From contig CAKZLG010000169.1 in NCBI GenBank assembly GCA_937125035.1, forward strand, positions 1-38,794: a stretch of DNA of 38,794 nucleotides. The letters run 5' to 3'. Within the stretch, counting starts at the first letter, position 1, and each line of letters starts with the position of its first letter. Position numbers and translations under genes: made by a program. Shown in pieces: positions 1 through 8,303 of this stretch. This DNA comes from an uncultured Maribacter sp. (GTDB lineage Bacteria > Bacteroidota > Bacteroidia > Flavobacteriales > Flavobacteriaceae). The notes under the pieces are model-generated. The model ran no database searches, was not told where the DNA came from, and saw nothing but the letters and a program-made list of their open reading frames with translations.

Positions 1-1
1 G

Positions 2-1168
2 TTCCTGCCCATGATGGAGTTGAACTGTGTGGAGGAACATTTTCGTGAAAAAGTTGCCGAAAATTTTGATGGCCGCGTGGTGACCGCCGGTCGTGTAGCA
101 CACATCACAGGAAACAAAGAGTTTGATGGCCGTAGTAAATGCCAATTCAGGAACCGTTGCATGAGGGGCTGTCCCTTTGGCGCCTATTTCAGTAGCCTCT
201 CCTCCACCCTGCCAGCCGCAGAACGCACGGGCAACCTTACGCTTAGGCCAGATAGCATTGTACATCAGATCACCTATGACCCGGATACCAAAAAGGCCAC
301 AGGGGTAAAGGTGATAGATAGAATAACGAAAGAGGAGTACGAGTTCAAGGCCAAGGTCATTTTCCTATGTGCTTCTGCCATCGCGTCAACTTCCATCTTA
401 ATGCAGTCCCAATCCGATCGTTTCCCCAACGGTATGGGCAACGACTCCGATCAGTTGGGAAGAAATATCATGGACCACCACTTGGGTGTTGGGGCGGAAG
501 GCAAGTTTGATGGTTTTGACGACAAATTTTATAAAGGAAGAAAACCGAACGGTGTATACATTCCCCGATTTCGCAACTTAGGCGGAGATTCTGACCGAAT
601 TGATTACAAACGTGGTTTTGGCTACCAAGGTGGTGCTACCCGGGGCAATTGGGAGGATACTGTGGCAGAGCTCACCTTTGGGCCCGCACTTAAAGAAGCT
701 GTTTTAAAACCGGGCGGCTGGCGCTTTGGAATGACCGGTTTTGGAGAAGTGCTCCCTTATGAGGAGAACCGCTTTACCTTAGACTATGATAAATTGGACC
801 AGTGGGGGCTGCCCACGGCCACGTTTGACGCGGAATTCAAGGAAAACGAATGGAAAATGCGTGAGGACATGAAACAATCCGCTGTGGATATGTTGACCGC
901 TGCAGGACTGAGGGATGTGGAACCTTATGACAACCCAGGAGCCTTGGGACTTGGCATCCATGAGATGGGGACCGCCCGTATGGGACGTGACCCCAAAACC
1001 TCTGTGGTAGATGCCAACAACGCATTACATGCCGTTAAGAACGTGTATGTTACCGACGGCGCTTTCATGACCTCAGCAGCATGTGTCAACCCATCGTTGA
1101 CCTATATGGCCTTTACCGCCAGAGCGGCGAACCATGCCGCAGACCAACTTAAAAAAGGAAATATATAA
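2..1168 (+). CDS. GMC-family sugar/glucoside dehydrogenase, large subunit (5'-truncated by window edge)
   Basis: This is the C-terminal two thirds of a glucose-methanol-choline (GMC) oxidoreductase, an FAD enzyme that oxidises sugar hydroxyls. The frame is open to the left edge, so the FAD-binding GxGxxG N-terminus (roughly 180 residues of a usual ~560) lies outside. Counting from the first ATG at 11, the cysteine-rich stretch RNRCMRGCPFGAYFSS (about residues 47-62) is typical of gluconate/glucoside dehydrogenase-like GMC subunits. The C-terminal catalytic block has GIHEMGTARMG (His317) and CVNPSLT (Asn360), the usual His/Asn pair. The stop overlaps the next start by one base (TAATG), so the two are translationally coupled; that neighbour is the Gluconate_2-dh3 partner subunit. 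This pairing matches membrane-linked glucoside 3-dehydrogenases (LacC/LacA type) as well as gluconate 2-dehydrogenase. The substrate cannot be read from the sequence. Confidence 0.9.
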   Translation, partial: FLPMMELNCVEEHFREKVAENFDGRVVTAGRVAHITGNKEFDGRSKCQFRNRCMRGCPFGAYFSSLSSTLPAAERTGNLTLRPDSIVHQITYDPDTKKATGVKVIDRITKEEYEFKAKVIFLCASAIASTSILMQSQSDRFPNGMGNDSDQLGRNIMDHHLGVGAEGKFDGFDDKFYKGRKPNGVYIPRFRNLGGDSDRIDYKRGFGYQGGATRGNWEDTVAELTFGPALKEAVLKPGGWRFGMTGFGEVLPYEENRFTLDYDKLDQWGLPTATFDAEFKENEWKMREDMKQSAVDMLTAAGLRDVEPYDNPGALGLGIHEMGTARMGRDPKTSVVDANNALHAVKNVYVTDGAFMTSAACVNPSLTYMAFTARAANHAADQLKKGNI

Positions 1169-1815
1169 TGGATAGAAGAAAAGCACTCAAAAATATGGGC
1201 TTGGCCATGGGGTACACTGTGGCCACACCCACCCTCATCAGTTTAGTTCAAAGTTGTAAATCAGAACCCGCCGTTTCGTGGTCCCCACAGTTCTTTACTG
1301 TGGAGGAGGCAGGTGCCCTGACCCAATTGGTGGATATTATCCTACCTAAAACGGATACGCCTTCCGCATCAGAAGTGCAGGTGGATGTATTCATAGATCG
1401 GTTTGCAGATGCGGTCATGGAAAAAGACCAGCAAGATTTTCTTCGGATGTCCATGGCCAAATTCTTGGACAAGGCCAAAGCGGAAAGTGGCGTGGAAAAT
1501 ACCGCCGACCTTACCCAAGAGAACATAGAAGCGGTCTTGGCTGAAGCGCTCAAGGTAAGTGATGAGGATAAGGTGACCTATTTGGACATGATCAACTCCT
1601 ATCATGAATCCAAGGAAAATGACCTTGATGCCCAGCTTGATGACAGCGCCTCCAGATATGCCTTTGCGGACAATCTAAGGAGCTTGGCCATTTGGGGCTA
1701 TAAGACCTCTGAATATGTGGGGGAAGAGGTACTTGCCTATTTGCCGGTGCCCGGGGAGTACATCGCTTGTGGAGATCTAGAAGAACTTACCCAAGGCAAG
1801 GCTTGGTCATTATAA
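1168..1815 (+). CDS. Gluconate 2-dehydrogenase subunit 3 family protein (Tat-type partner of the GMC subunit)
   Basis: This 215-residue protein has the signature of the Gluconate_2-dh3 family, the small subunit that accompanies GMC dehydrogenases and often carries the export signal for the complex. The N-terminus has a twin-arginine-like motif (DRRKALKNMG, residues 2-11), a hydrophobic stretch and a cysteine at about residue 30 (VQSC). That cysteine could be lipidated, though the lipobox is imperfect. The motif LTQLVDIILPKTDTPSA (about residues 50-66) is characteristic of the family. Its start overlaps the GMC stop by one base. In the known systems the small subunit is needed for activity and piggy-backs the flavoprotein through the Tat pore. 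Partnership with the upstream gene is inferred from this arrangement. Confidence 0.87.
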   Translation: MDRRKALKNMGLAMGYTVATPTLISLVQSCKSEPAVSWSPQFFTVEEAGALTQLVDIILPKTDTPSASEVQVDVFIDRFADAVMEKDQQDFLRMSMAKFLDKAKAESGVENTADLTQENIEAVLAEALKVSDEDKVTYLDMINSYHESKENDLDAQLDDSASRYAFADNLRSLAIWGYKTSEYVGEEVLAYLPVPGEYIACGDLEELTQGKAWSL

Positions 1816-1880
1816 AGTGTTGAAATGCTGTTTAAGGTCTTAATCAGGCAAACCCACTTATGGGAATAGACCTCTTTGGC

Positions 1881-1894
1881 TGGCCTGCAGGCCA
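1881..1894 (+). terminator. Short palindrome, possible weak terminator
   Basis: The perfect 14-base palindrome TGGCCTGCAGGCCA is followed by ATTTTTG, in the 109-base gap after the Gluconate_2-dh3 gene. The 5-bp stem with a 4-base loop is short, so it may only attenuate transcription into the following TIM-barrel gene. Confidence 0.35.
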
Positions 1895-1924
1895 ATTTTT
1901 GTCAATAATTTTATTTAAAAACGG

Positions 1925-2842
1925 ATGAAAAGAAGAAGCTTTATTCAAAAAACAGCTCTTACCAGTGGTGCATTGACCTTGGGCGGGGCCATGGCACAAA
2001 GTGCTGTAAAAAATACAACCACAGCTCCAAAACCCTTCCATTTAAAATATGCCCCGCATTTGGGCATGTTTAAAGAACTGGCCGGCGAAGACCCTATTGA
2101 TCAAATTAATTTTATGGCCGATCAAGGCTTCACTGCCTTTGAGGATAACGGTATGATGAAGCGATCCGTGGAAGTACAGAACAAGATGGGGGAAGCCTTG
2201 GCCAAACGCGGCATGACCATGGGGGTCTTTGTCGTGGATAAAGGCGGCAATAAGGCCAATACGTTAGCGGCCGGTAAACAGGAACACATAGACATCTTCT
2301 TAGACGGCTGCAGGCGTGCCGTAGACGTTGCCAAACGGGTGAATGCAAAATGGATGACCGTTGTACCCGGTGCCTTTGAAAGAAAACTTCCCTTAGGCGT
2401 TCAGGACAGTAACGTCATTGAGGCTTTAAAGCGCGGTGCTGAAATCTTGGAACCCCATGGTCTTATCATGGTCCTTGAACCGCTATCCGATTCCCCTGAC
2501 CTTTATTTACGTTATTCCGATCAAACATATATGATCTGCAAGGCCGTGGACAGCCCCGCTTGTAAGATTCTTTTTGACATCTACCATATGCAGAAAAATG
2601 AGGGGCATCTCATCCATCATATGGACCTCACGTGGAACGAGATCGCCTATATCCAAGTAGGAGACAACCCCGGCCGTAAGGAACCCACCACAGGGGAAAT
2701 CAATTATAAAAATGTCTTCAGGTGGATCTACGAAAAGGGATTTGACGGCATTTTAGGCATGGAACACGGAAATTCAAAGGCCGGTCCTCTTGGGGAGCAA
2801 GCGGTACTCGATGCCTACAGAGAAGTGGATGACTTCTTATGA
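1925..2842 (+). CDS. Tat-exported TIM-barrel sugar isomerase/epimerase-like enzyme (hydroxypyruvate isomerase family)
   Basis: This 305-residue protein belongs to the xylose-isomerase-like TIM-barrel group (AP endonuclease 2 / hydroxypyruvate isomerase-like). The N-terminus is a Tat signal, RRSFIQKT at residues 3-10 followed by a hydrophobic stretch to AMA at 22-24, so the enzyme should act in the periplasm, unlike cytosolic Hyi. Likely metal ligands can be seen at Glu185 (VLEPL), Asp218 (FDIYHMQ) and Glu280 (GMEHG), with the motif GDNPGRKEPTTGEINY at about 246-261. It lies 109 bases after the GMC/small-subunit pair on the same strand. The three probably form one periplasmic sugar-oxidation route, in which such barrels act on keto-sugars. 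The actual substrate and reaction are unknown. Confidence 0.85.
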   Translation: MKRRSFIQKTALTSGALTLGGAMAQSAVKNTTTAPKPFHLKYAPHLGMFKELAGEDPIDQINFMADQGFTAFEDNGMMKRSVEVQNKMGEALAKRGMTMGVFVVDKGGNKANTLAAGKQEHIDIFLDGCRRAVDVAKRVNAKWMTVVPGAFERKLPLGVQDSNVIEALKRGAEILEPHGLIMVLEPLSDSPDLYLRYSDQTYMICKAVDSPACKILFDIYHMQKNEGHLIHHMDLTWNEIAYIQVGDNPGRKEPTTGEINYKNVFRWIYEKGFDGILGMEHGNSKAGPLGEQAVLDAYREVDDFL

Positions 2843-2893
2843 ACATCACCTCTATAAGCTTTTATCCTAATATTATTTTCAACCACATGTATT

Positions 2894-2921
2894 TCATCGA
2901 AAAAATCATACTTTTCGATGA
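2894..2921. repeat. 10-bp inverted repeat (hairpin) after the TIM-barrel gene
   Basis: TCATCGAAAA (2894-2903) and TTTTCGATGA (2912-2921) are perfect inverted repeats around an 8-base loop, 51 bases after the TIM-barrel stop. No T-run follows on the plus strand, so it is only terminator-like. It could stabilise the 3' end of the operon transcript or serve as an operator. Confidence 0.5.
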
Positions 2922-2971
2922 GTGACCTCTCCTTTGTGTAAGTATTGGATTACTTTTTCGTTTCTTTGGGT

Positions 2972-3175
2972 ATGACCCCATATTACTACCTACTTTTCAG
3001 CTATATTGTACTTTTGGTTTTGGCCAAATTGGCCTATTCCCATTTGGCAACCAAGAATAAAAGAAGAACGGCTAAAAAACATCTCGCGATTCCTTATCAG
3101 TGGCTCGTGGAGCAAAACAATAGAATTCAACTGTTTTTTAACACTATTTTTACAGACTTGATAAAATTTCCGTAG
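2972..3175 (+). CDS. Possible small membrane protein (67 aa), doubtful
   Basis: An open frame starting at the ATG at 2972 encodes 67 residues: one hydrophobic segment (about residues 4-24), a basic cluster (KNKRRTAKK) and a mixed tail. An upstream TTG at 2945 would add nine residues. I recognise no family. The hydrophobic-then-basic pattern is plausible for a small inner-membrane protein. However, the stretch is AT-rich, I see no TAnnTTTG promoter in front of it, and frames of this size arise by chance. The 2843-3397 interval otherwise holds only hairpins and the 28-residue frame at 3225. Confidence 0.25.
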   Translation: MTPYYYLLFSYIVLLVLAKLAYSHLATKNKRRTAKKHLAIPYQWLVEQNNRIQLFFNTIFTDLIKFP

Positions 3176-3224
3176 TCCATATTGCGTTTACCCACGTATA
3201 TATGCTATAATTTCAGTTATTTTC

Positions 3225-3311
3225 ATGGATAATTACATTATCATTTTAATCATTTATATAGCGGCGCTTCTATTTGCAACAGCGCTCAAACCCTACGTCA
3301 CCAAGAAGTAG
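3225..3311 (+). CDS. Candidate 28-residue single-span membrane peptide
   Basis: ATG at 3225 to TAG at 3309-3311 encodes 28 residues. They are a short N-terminus (MDNY), an uninterrupted hydrophobic run of about 17 residues (IIILIIYIAALLFATAL) and a basic tail (KPYVTKK). This is the layout of a one-helix membrane micro-protein. It is followed 34 bases later by a strong bidirectional terminator, so a transcript ending there would carry it. No ribosome-binding sequence is visible, as is usual in this phylum. It could still be chance. Confidence 0.3.
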   Translation: MDNYIIILIIYIAALLFATALKPYVTKK

Positions 3312-3345
3312 GTACAACGCCCACGTATCCCATATAAAAAAGAAG

Positions 3346-3370
3346 AATGCCCAGCAATTGCTGGGCATTT
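3346..3370. terminator. Bidirectional intrinsic terminator between the plus-strand region and nrdA
   Basis: AATGCCCAGC and GCTGGGCATT pair perfectly (10-bp stem) around the loop AATT. A-rich sequence lies to the left (AAAAAAGAAG) and TTTCTT to the right, so it can terminate transcripts from both sides. It sits 27 bases beyond the nrdA stop. Confidence 0.85.
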
Positions 3371-3397
3371 CTTATAAACACTGGTAAACTATTGGGT

Positions 3398-5875
3398 TCA
3401 GGACCCGCACATTAAACAATCATCATCTCCCTGACCTTCCTTGGCCCTGACGATCATGGCTTTCATTTCCGCTGGTGTCATGGGCTGAACATCAACGCTT
3501 TCTGTAGCTGTTTTAACCTTCATATCCTTGGCAGAACCCATCTTCTGGACCGCGACTGTCTCAACTATGGCCTCCTCTTTTTCAGAGGATGTAATCTCCT
3601 TTTTCTTGGTATTGTCCAAGGTGAACTTTATGGCATCTACCGCCGCCTTCGTCCTCAAATAGTACATACCGGTCTTAAGGCCGCTCTTCCATGCATAAAA
3701 GTGCATTGATGTTAGTTTGGAGTAATTGGCATTTTCCATGAACAAGTTCAATGACTGGCTTTGGTCTATAAAATAACCGCGCTGTCTGGACATATCTATG
3801 ATATCCTTCATGCTAAGCTCCCATACGGTCTTGTAGAGCTCCCTGATCTCTTGGGGTATGGTCTCAATATGCTGAATGGATCCGTTAGCGCGCATAAGCT
3901 CTTGTTTCATTTGCTCATTCCACATGCCTAGTTCTACAAGGTCCTCCAGCAAGTGTTTGTTGACCACGATGAACTCTCCAGAAAGTACCCTTCTGGTATA
4001 AATATTGGAGGTATATGGCTCAAAGCACTCATTGTTCCCCAAAATCTGTGATGTGGACGCGGTGGGCATGGGCGCCACCAAAAGGGAATTGCGCACTCCG
4101 TTTTTCTTCACCTCTTTTCTGAGCTTGGCCCAGTCCCATCTTCCTGAAAGTTCTTCATCCTTTAGGCCCCAAAGGTTATGCTGGAATTCCCCTTGGGAGA
4201 TTGGGGATCCCTCATAGGAAGAATAAGCGCCTTCTTCCTTGGCCATTTCCATAGAAGCCGTGACCGCTGCAAAGTAAAGCGTCTCAAAAATTTCTTGGTT
4301 CAACGTTTTGGCCGCGTCACTGGTAAAGGGAAGTCGGAGCATGATGAAGGTATCCGCGAGTCCTTGAACCCCCAAACCTATGGGCCTATGCCTCATATTG
4401 GAATTTTCCGCTTCTTTTACTGGATAATAGTTCCTGTCAATGACCCGGTTCAGGTTTTTGGTGACCCTTTTTGTCACCTTGAACAGTTCTTTATGGTCAA
4501 ATGCGCCATTCTTAACGAACATGGGAAGTGCAATGGAGGCCAAGTTACACACGGCCACCTCATCTGGGGCGGTATATTCCAGAATTTCCGTACATAAATT
4601 AGAGGAACGGATGGTACCCAAATTCTTCTGGTTGCTTTTTCTGTTGGCAGCATCTTTATAAAGCATGTAGGGTGTACCTGTCTCTATCTGGGATTCCAAT
4701 ATTTTTTCCCAAAGTTCCCTTGCCTTTACGGTCTTACGTCCTTTGCCGGCTTGTTCATATTTGGTATACAATGCCTCAAAGTCATCACCGTGGCACTCAA
4801 ACAGCCCAGGGCACTCATTGGGACACATCAAGGTCCACTCTTCGTTGGCCTCTACCCTTTTCATAAAAAGATCGGAGATCCACATGGCATAAAATAGGTC
4901 TCGGGCCCTCATTTCTTCCTTGCCATGGTTCTTTTTCAAATCCAGGAAATCATAGATATCGGCATGCCACGGCTCCAAATAAATGGCAAAACTTCCTTTG
5001 CGCTTGCCTCCGCCCTGGTCTACATATCTAGCCGTATCATTAAAGACCTTGAGCATGGGCACAATACCGTTGCTGGTACCATTGGTTCCTGCAATATAGG
5101 AGCCTGTGGCCCTTATATTGTGAATGGACAAGCCTATGCCTCCTGCGGATTGGGATATCTTAGCGGTCTGTTTCAAGGTGTCATAAATACCGTCTATACT
5201 ATCATCCTTCATGGTCAATAGAAAGCAGGAGGACATTTGGGGCTTGGGCGTACCTGAGTTGAACAAGGTGGGCGTGGCATGCGTAAAATACTTTTTGGAC
5301 ATGAGCTCATAAGTCTCTATGGCCGCTTCCAAATCATGCAAGTGTATGCCCACGGATACCCTCATGAGCATATGTTGTGGTCTTTCTGCGATCTTTCCGT
5401 TCAATTTTAGGAGATACGAGCGCTCCAAAGTCTTAAATCCAAAATAGTCGTAGCCAAAATCGCGGTTGTAGATGATGGTGGAATCCAAACGCTCCGCATT
5501 CTGCTCAATCACCTCATGCACTTCCTTAGAGAGCAAAGGGGCTTTTTTACCTGTTCTTGGATTCACATATTCAAAGAGGTCCTTCATGGTTTCAGAGAAA
5601 GACTTTTTTGTGTTTTTATGCAAATTGGAAACGGATATCCTTGCGGCAAGTTTGGCATAATCTGGATGCGTGGTGGTCATGGTCGCGGCTATTTCCGCAG
5701 CCAAATTGTCCAGCTCAGAGGTCGTCACCCCATCATAAAGCCCTTCTATGACCCGCATGGCCACTTTTAAGGGATCCACCAACGGGTTTAGGCCATAACA
5801 CAATTTTCTAACTCTGGCCGTGATCTTATCAAACATGACCAATTCCTTTCTTCCGTCTCTTTTTACTACATACAT
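3398..5875 (-). CDS. nrdA: Ribonucleoside-diphosphate reductase, alpha (catalytic) subunit, class Ia
   Basis: This 825-residue protein reduces ribonucleotides to deoxyribonucleotides together with NrdB. The N-terminus (about 1-90) is an ATP-cone allosteric domain ([16 protein letters not shown]). The active-site cysteines are visible: Cys217 (MSSCFLL), the thiyl-radical Cys428 with Asn426 and Glu430 (SNLCTE), and Cys443 (VCNLAS). A tyrosine pair (GMYYLRT) near the C-terminus matches the radical-transfer tyrosines. The last residues (DDDCLMCGS) hold the C-terminal CxxC that is re-reduced by thioredoxin/glutaredoxin. Before it lies a roughly 60-residue low-homology linker rich in K, E and T. 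The gene follows nrdB on the same strand after 127 bases, in the order nrdB-nrdA. It is probably co-transcribed and ends at the bidirectional terminator. Confidence 0.98.
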   Translation of the reverse strand: MYVVKRDGRKELVMFDKITARVRKLCYGLNPLVDPLKVAMRVIEGLYDGVTTSELDNLAAEIAATMTTTHPDYAKLAARISVSNLHKNTKKSFSETMKDLFEYVNPRTGKKAPLLSKEVHEVIEQNAERLDSTIIYNRDFGYDYFGFKTLERSYLLKLNGKIAERPQHMLMRVSVGIHLHDLEAAIETYELMSKKYFTHATPTLFNSGTPKPQMSSCFLLTMKDDSIDGIYDTLKQTAKISQSAGGIGLSIHNIRATGSYIAGTNGTSNGIVPMLKVFNDTARYVDQGGGKRKGSFAIYLEPWHADIYDFLDLKKNHGKEEMRARDLFYAMWISDLFMKRVEANEEWTLMCPNECPGLFECHGDDFEALYTKYEQAGKGRKTVKARELWEKILESQIETGTPYMLYKDAANRKSNQKNLGTIRSSNLCTEILEYTAPDEVAVCNLASIALPMFVKNGAFDHKELFKVTKRVTKNLNRVIDRNYYPVKEAENSNMRHRPIGLGVQGLADTFIMLRLPFTSDAAKTLNQEIFETLYFAAVTASMEMAKEEGAYSSYEGSPISQGEFQHNLWGLKDEELSGRWDWAKLRKEVKKNGVRNSLLVAPMPTASTSQILGNNECFEPYTSNIYTRRVLSGEFIVVNKHLLEDLVELGMWNEQMKQELMRANGSIQHIETIPQEIRELYKTVWELSMKDIIDMSRQRGYFIDQSQSLNLFMENANYSKLTSMHFYAWKSGLKTGMYYLRTKAAVDAIKFTLDNTKKKEITSSEKEEAIVETVAVQKMGSAKDMKVKTATESVDVQPMTPAEMKAMIVRAKEGQGDDDCLMCGS

Positions 5876-6002
5876 TGGATAATTTTTATTTTAGGTGACT
5901 TTTTATTTGTGCAATGGTGGTTTCGTACAGCATTTATGTGGCATACAACTGCCCAACTACTCCTTTTTCAAGGAAACGTTGCTCCCGGGCAAGGGGAGTT
6001 GA

Positions 6003-6989
6003 TCAAAAATCCGCATCAAAGCTTATTTTTTGGGCGTCTTCGTCTTTTTCCTTGTTCAGGACACCCGCTTTTTGGTATTCGGATACGCGTTTTTCAAAGA
6101 AATTGGTCTTGCCCTGAAGGGATATCATGTCCATAAAATCAAACGGGTTCGTTGAGTTATAGACCCTATCACAGCCCAGTTCCACCAAGAGCCTGTCCGT
6201 AACAAACTCCAAATACTGCGTCATAAGTTTAGAGTTCATTCCTATAAGACTTACGGGTAGGGATTCTGTGATGAACTCACGTTCTATGTCCAACGCATTG
6301 GTTAGGATCTGGGTAATGCGTTCCTTGGGCACTTTGTTCACCAAATGTTGGTTGTGCAGGTGCACAGCATAATCACAGTGCATGCCCTCATCTCTGGAAA
6401 TCAGTTCATTGGAGAAGGTAAGCCCAGGCATGAGCCCTCTTTTCTTCAACCAAAAAATGGAACAAAAGGCCCCAGAGAAAAAGATGCCTTCTACCGCTGC
6501 AAACGCAATCAACCGCTCTGCAAAGCTGGGCGACTCGATCCAGTTCAAGGCCCAATCCGCTTTCTTTTTAATGGCAGGGAAATTTTCTATGGCCTTAAAG
6601 AGAACCGCTTTTTCCTTTTCATCCTTCACATAGGTGTCTATTAAAAGGGAATAGGTCTCTGAGTGGATGTTCTCCATCATGATCTGGAACCCATAAAAGA
6701 ATTTGGCTTCTGCATATTGTACTTCACTCACAAAGTTCTCAGCCAAATTTTCATTCACAATGCCATCCGAGGCCGCAAAAAACGCCAAGATGTGCTTAAG
6801 GAAGTAGCGTTCATCCTCGCTGAGCTTATTGTTCCAATCCGTGAGGTCTTGGTGCAAGTCTATTTCCTCGGCCGTCCAAAAGCAGGCCTCGCATTTTTTA
6901 TACCATTCCCACAAGTCATCATGCTTAATGGGAAATATTACAAATCGGTCGTCATTTTCTTCCAGGATAGGCTCTAAGGCTTTGGACAT
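6003..6989 (-). CDS. nrdB: Ribonucleoside-diphosphate reductase, beta (radical) subunit, class Ia
   Basis: This 328-residue diiron protein generates and stores the tyrosyl radical used by NrdA. The metal and radical residues have exactly the E. coli spacing: Asp75 (AASDGIV), Glu106 and His109 (MENIHS) and radical Tyr113 (HSETY), corresponding to D84, E115, H118 and Y122. The block [18 protein letters not shown] resembles the eukaryote-like branch of R2 proteins. There is no N-terminal ATP cone, which agrees with NrdA carrying it. The C-terminal tail is acidic (FDADF), as needed for docking to NrdA. It is the first gene of a two-gene operon; the long upstream region (6990-7217) contains an NrdR-box-like sequence. 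Confidence 0.98.
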   Translation of the reverse strand: MSKALEPILEENDDRFVIFPIKHDDLWEWYKKCEACFWTAEEIDLHQDLTDWNNKLSEDERYFLKHILAFFAASDGIVNENLAENFVSEVQYAEAKFFYGFQIMMENIHSETYSLLIDTYVKDEKEKAVLFKAIENFPAIKKKADWALNWIESPSFAERLIAFAAVEGIFFSGAFCSIFWLKKRGLMPGLTFSNELISRDEGMHCDYAVHLHNQHLVNKVPKERITQILTNALDIEREFITESLPVSLIGMNSKLMTQYLEFVTDRLLVELGCDRVYNSTNPFDFMDMISLQGKTNFFEKRVSEYQKAGVLNKEKDEDAQKISFDADF

Positions 6990-7119
6990 AATTTTAGTGT
7001 TTTAAAAAAGTTTTGTTGTGAAGAGAGTGCAGCTGACCCCCTTTTCAGAGAGTAACAAAGATTGGAAAACCTAGGGGATTTGTAAAGCCTGTTTCAACTT
7101 TATGGGGACAAAGTTTTTA

Positions 7120-7135
7120 ACACAATATGTTGAAA
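7120..7135. promoter_or_regulatory. NrdR-box-like sequence upstream of nrdB (tentative)
   Basis: The sequence ACACAATATGTTGAAA agrees at about 12 of 16 positions with the NrdR consensus acaCwAtATaTwGtgt. It lies 131 bases before the nrdB start. NrdR boxes normally come as a pair about three helical turns apart, and I do not see a good second copy. The remainder of 6990-7217 shows no other clear signal. Confidence 0.25.
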
Positions 7136-7217
7136 TCTAAGCTCACTAAGGATGTTTGTTGACCTACAGGACGAAAGAATTATTTATGTGATTATGAATG
7201 AGTTGAACAGAAAAAAA

Positions 7218-7257
7218 TAAACCAAAAAGTATTGTTGTCATAATACCTTTTGGTTTA
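7218..7257 (-). terminator. Intrinsic terminator for the minus-strand secreted-protein unit
   Basis: Two 16-base arms (7218-7233 and 7242-7257) pair with one mismatch around an 8-base loop. On the minus strand the hairpin is followed by ATTTTTTT, the T-run of an intrinsic terminator. It ends leftward transcription from the gene at 7461-8015, leaving a roughly 200-base 3' untranslated region in which I find no gene. Confidence 0.8.
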
Positions 7258-7460
7258 ATCTCTGGTCTATTTCTACTACTTCAAAATGTACGGCCCATTC
7301 CAACCACATATGAAATGTTCATGCCCACCGGATTCTAATCTAGGTAGTTCCCCCGAAACCTAAAAATTAGACAAGTGGCCCTAAGGCCGCCTTTTGGTGT
7401 TCACCATAGTTGGGACGGTGACCAGCACCTGGGCCGCACGTCTTTTTGAAGTCAATTTCA

Positions 7461-8015
7461 TTATTCTGGTTCCTTGTGGGCAACAAAAGGCCCATTTATT
7501 ACTATTCTTTCCCCATTTTGATTATGGCATTCCAAATGCACATATCCAAACATTTGTTGCTCCTCCTTATAATTGATTCTTACATTGCCAGCGGTTGCAA
7601 AAAAAGGCAGTTCCCCCCATACTTCATAATTGGCTACCCCAAAGACATGGGTAATATGCTCCAAGAAACTGGAAACCCCACTGATCTGGTAGTTGCCATT
7701 ATCTATGTTGGCCCTTTGCCGATCTGATATGACCAATTGTAAATCCTTAAAGCCCTTTGAACGGTGACTTTGTTCCGGAACAGTGAGCATTAAGGTGGGG
7801 TAAAGGGATCCATCTGGCAGAGCTTCTACCTTTTCACGAAACACCCACCCAGAGGGGATGTCCACTTTTTGTTCCCCATAGGATGCAATGAGGGCATCAT
7901 CATCAGAACCACCGTTCAACTTCCAATCCCCGCTGGTACCAGAGATGAGTAGAATGGGCATGACCCCAAATAGAACGGTTTTGAATATTTTACTGTACAG
8001 TAGCCTCATTTCCAA
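7461..8015 (-). CDS. Secreted or membrane-anchored hypothetical protein (184 aa)
   Basis: I do not recognise this protein. The N-terminus has a basic n-region and a hydrophobic stretch (about residues 11-26, FKTVLFGVMPILLISG) consistent with a signal peptide; there is no lipobox cysteine. The mature part is hydrophilic and beta-rich. The C-terminal segment ending HNQNGERIVINGPF resembles the closing strands of small Bacteroidota envelope proteins that read 'G.F.f.a.N.nGe.v.i..G.F', but this is a weak resemblance. A 60-residue exported peptide gene lies 9 bases upstream on the same strand, and a strong terminator lies 204 bases downstream. The divergent neighbour is a LytTR two-component system whose probable operators face this unit, so it is a likely target. 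Confidence 0.75.
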   Translation of the reverse strand: MEMRLLYSKIFKTVLFGVMPILLISGTSGDWKLNGGSDDDALIASYGEQKVDIPSGWVFREKVEALPDGSLYPTLMLTVPEQSHRSKGFKDLQLVISDRQRANIDNGNYQISGVSSFLEHITHVFGVANYEVWGELPFFATAGNVRINYKEEQQMFGYVHLECHNQNGERIVINGPFVAHKEPE

Positions 8016-8024
8016 TATATCTCT

Positions 8025-8207
8025 CTATCTCCCCTTTATGGTTTGGGTCAGTTTGGTGGTATCCCCCTTGGCCATGACCATGCCCTGCGGTGTTATCTCA
8101 TTTTGCCCTTGGTCCAAAAGGGACATGGCGAACAACATCGCCAAAAAGACCAGGAACATGATAAAACACTTTTTCATGATTTGTATTATTTGGTTTTCAC
8201 GATTCAT
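8025..8207 (-). CDS. Small exported peptide or single-span membrane protein (50-60 aa)
   Basis: The frame encodes 60 residues from the ATG at 8207, or 50 from an internal ATG at 8177. Either way it has a lysine n-region (MKKC), a hydrophobic core of about 17 residues (FIMFLVFLAMLFAMSLL) and then a polar tail of roughly 30 residues ending TKLTQTIKGR. That is the layout of a signal peptide with a very short mature peptide, or of a one-helix membrane protein. Favouring the 8207 start: the upstream regulatory motif and -7-like element then lie at the same distances as on the divergent gene (63 bases from motif to ATG in both). It sits 9 bases before the secreted hypothetical gene. No family is recognised. 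Confidence 0.55.
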   Translation of the reverse strand: MNRENQIIQIMKKCFIMFLVFLAMLFAMSLLDQGQNEITPQGMVMAKGDTTKLTQTIKGR

Positions 8208-8234
8208 GGATATTAGGCCATGAAAACGTTAGGA

Positions 8235-8242
8235 CTAAGGTA
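8235..8242 (-). promoter_or_regulatory. Candidate -7 element for the minus-strand small-peptide unit
   Basis: The minus strand reads TACCTTAG, seven of eight positions of the Bacteroidota -7 consensus TAnnTTTG. It lies 28 bases downstream of the proximal regulatory motif and 27 bases before the ATG at 8207, mirroring the arrangement on the plus strand. Confidence 0.4.
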
Positions 8243-8270
8243 TGCCATGTGGATGGAGTGCCGCCCCAAT

Positions 8271-8303
8271 TTGTATAATCGGCTTTGTTTCTTGTATAAA
8301 CGG
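8271..8303 (-). promoter_or_regulatory. Tandem LytTR-type operator pair facing the minus-strand unit
   Basis: On the minus strand, CCGTTTATACAA (8303-8292) and CCGATTATACAA (8282-8271) are direct repeats with a 21-base period, two helical turns apart, differing at one base. LytTR-domain regulators bind about 9-bp direct repeats separated by about 12 bases, the same period. The sequence CCCGTTTAT agrees at eight of nine positions with the general LytTR half-site [TA][AC][CA]GTTN[AG][TG]. Binding is inferred. Confidence 0.55.

Noticed and set aside
5876-6002. Plus-strand frames in the nrdB-nrdA gap
   Set aside because: They run antisense into nrdB and have no recognisable features; the gap is most simply an intra-operon spacer.
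7258-7460. Search for a gene or RNA in the 200 bases between the secreted-protein stop and its terminator
   Set aside because: Only frames shorter than 20 residues with a start codon and one weak imperfect hairpin (7335-7370) were found; treated as 3' untranslated sequence.
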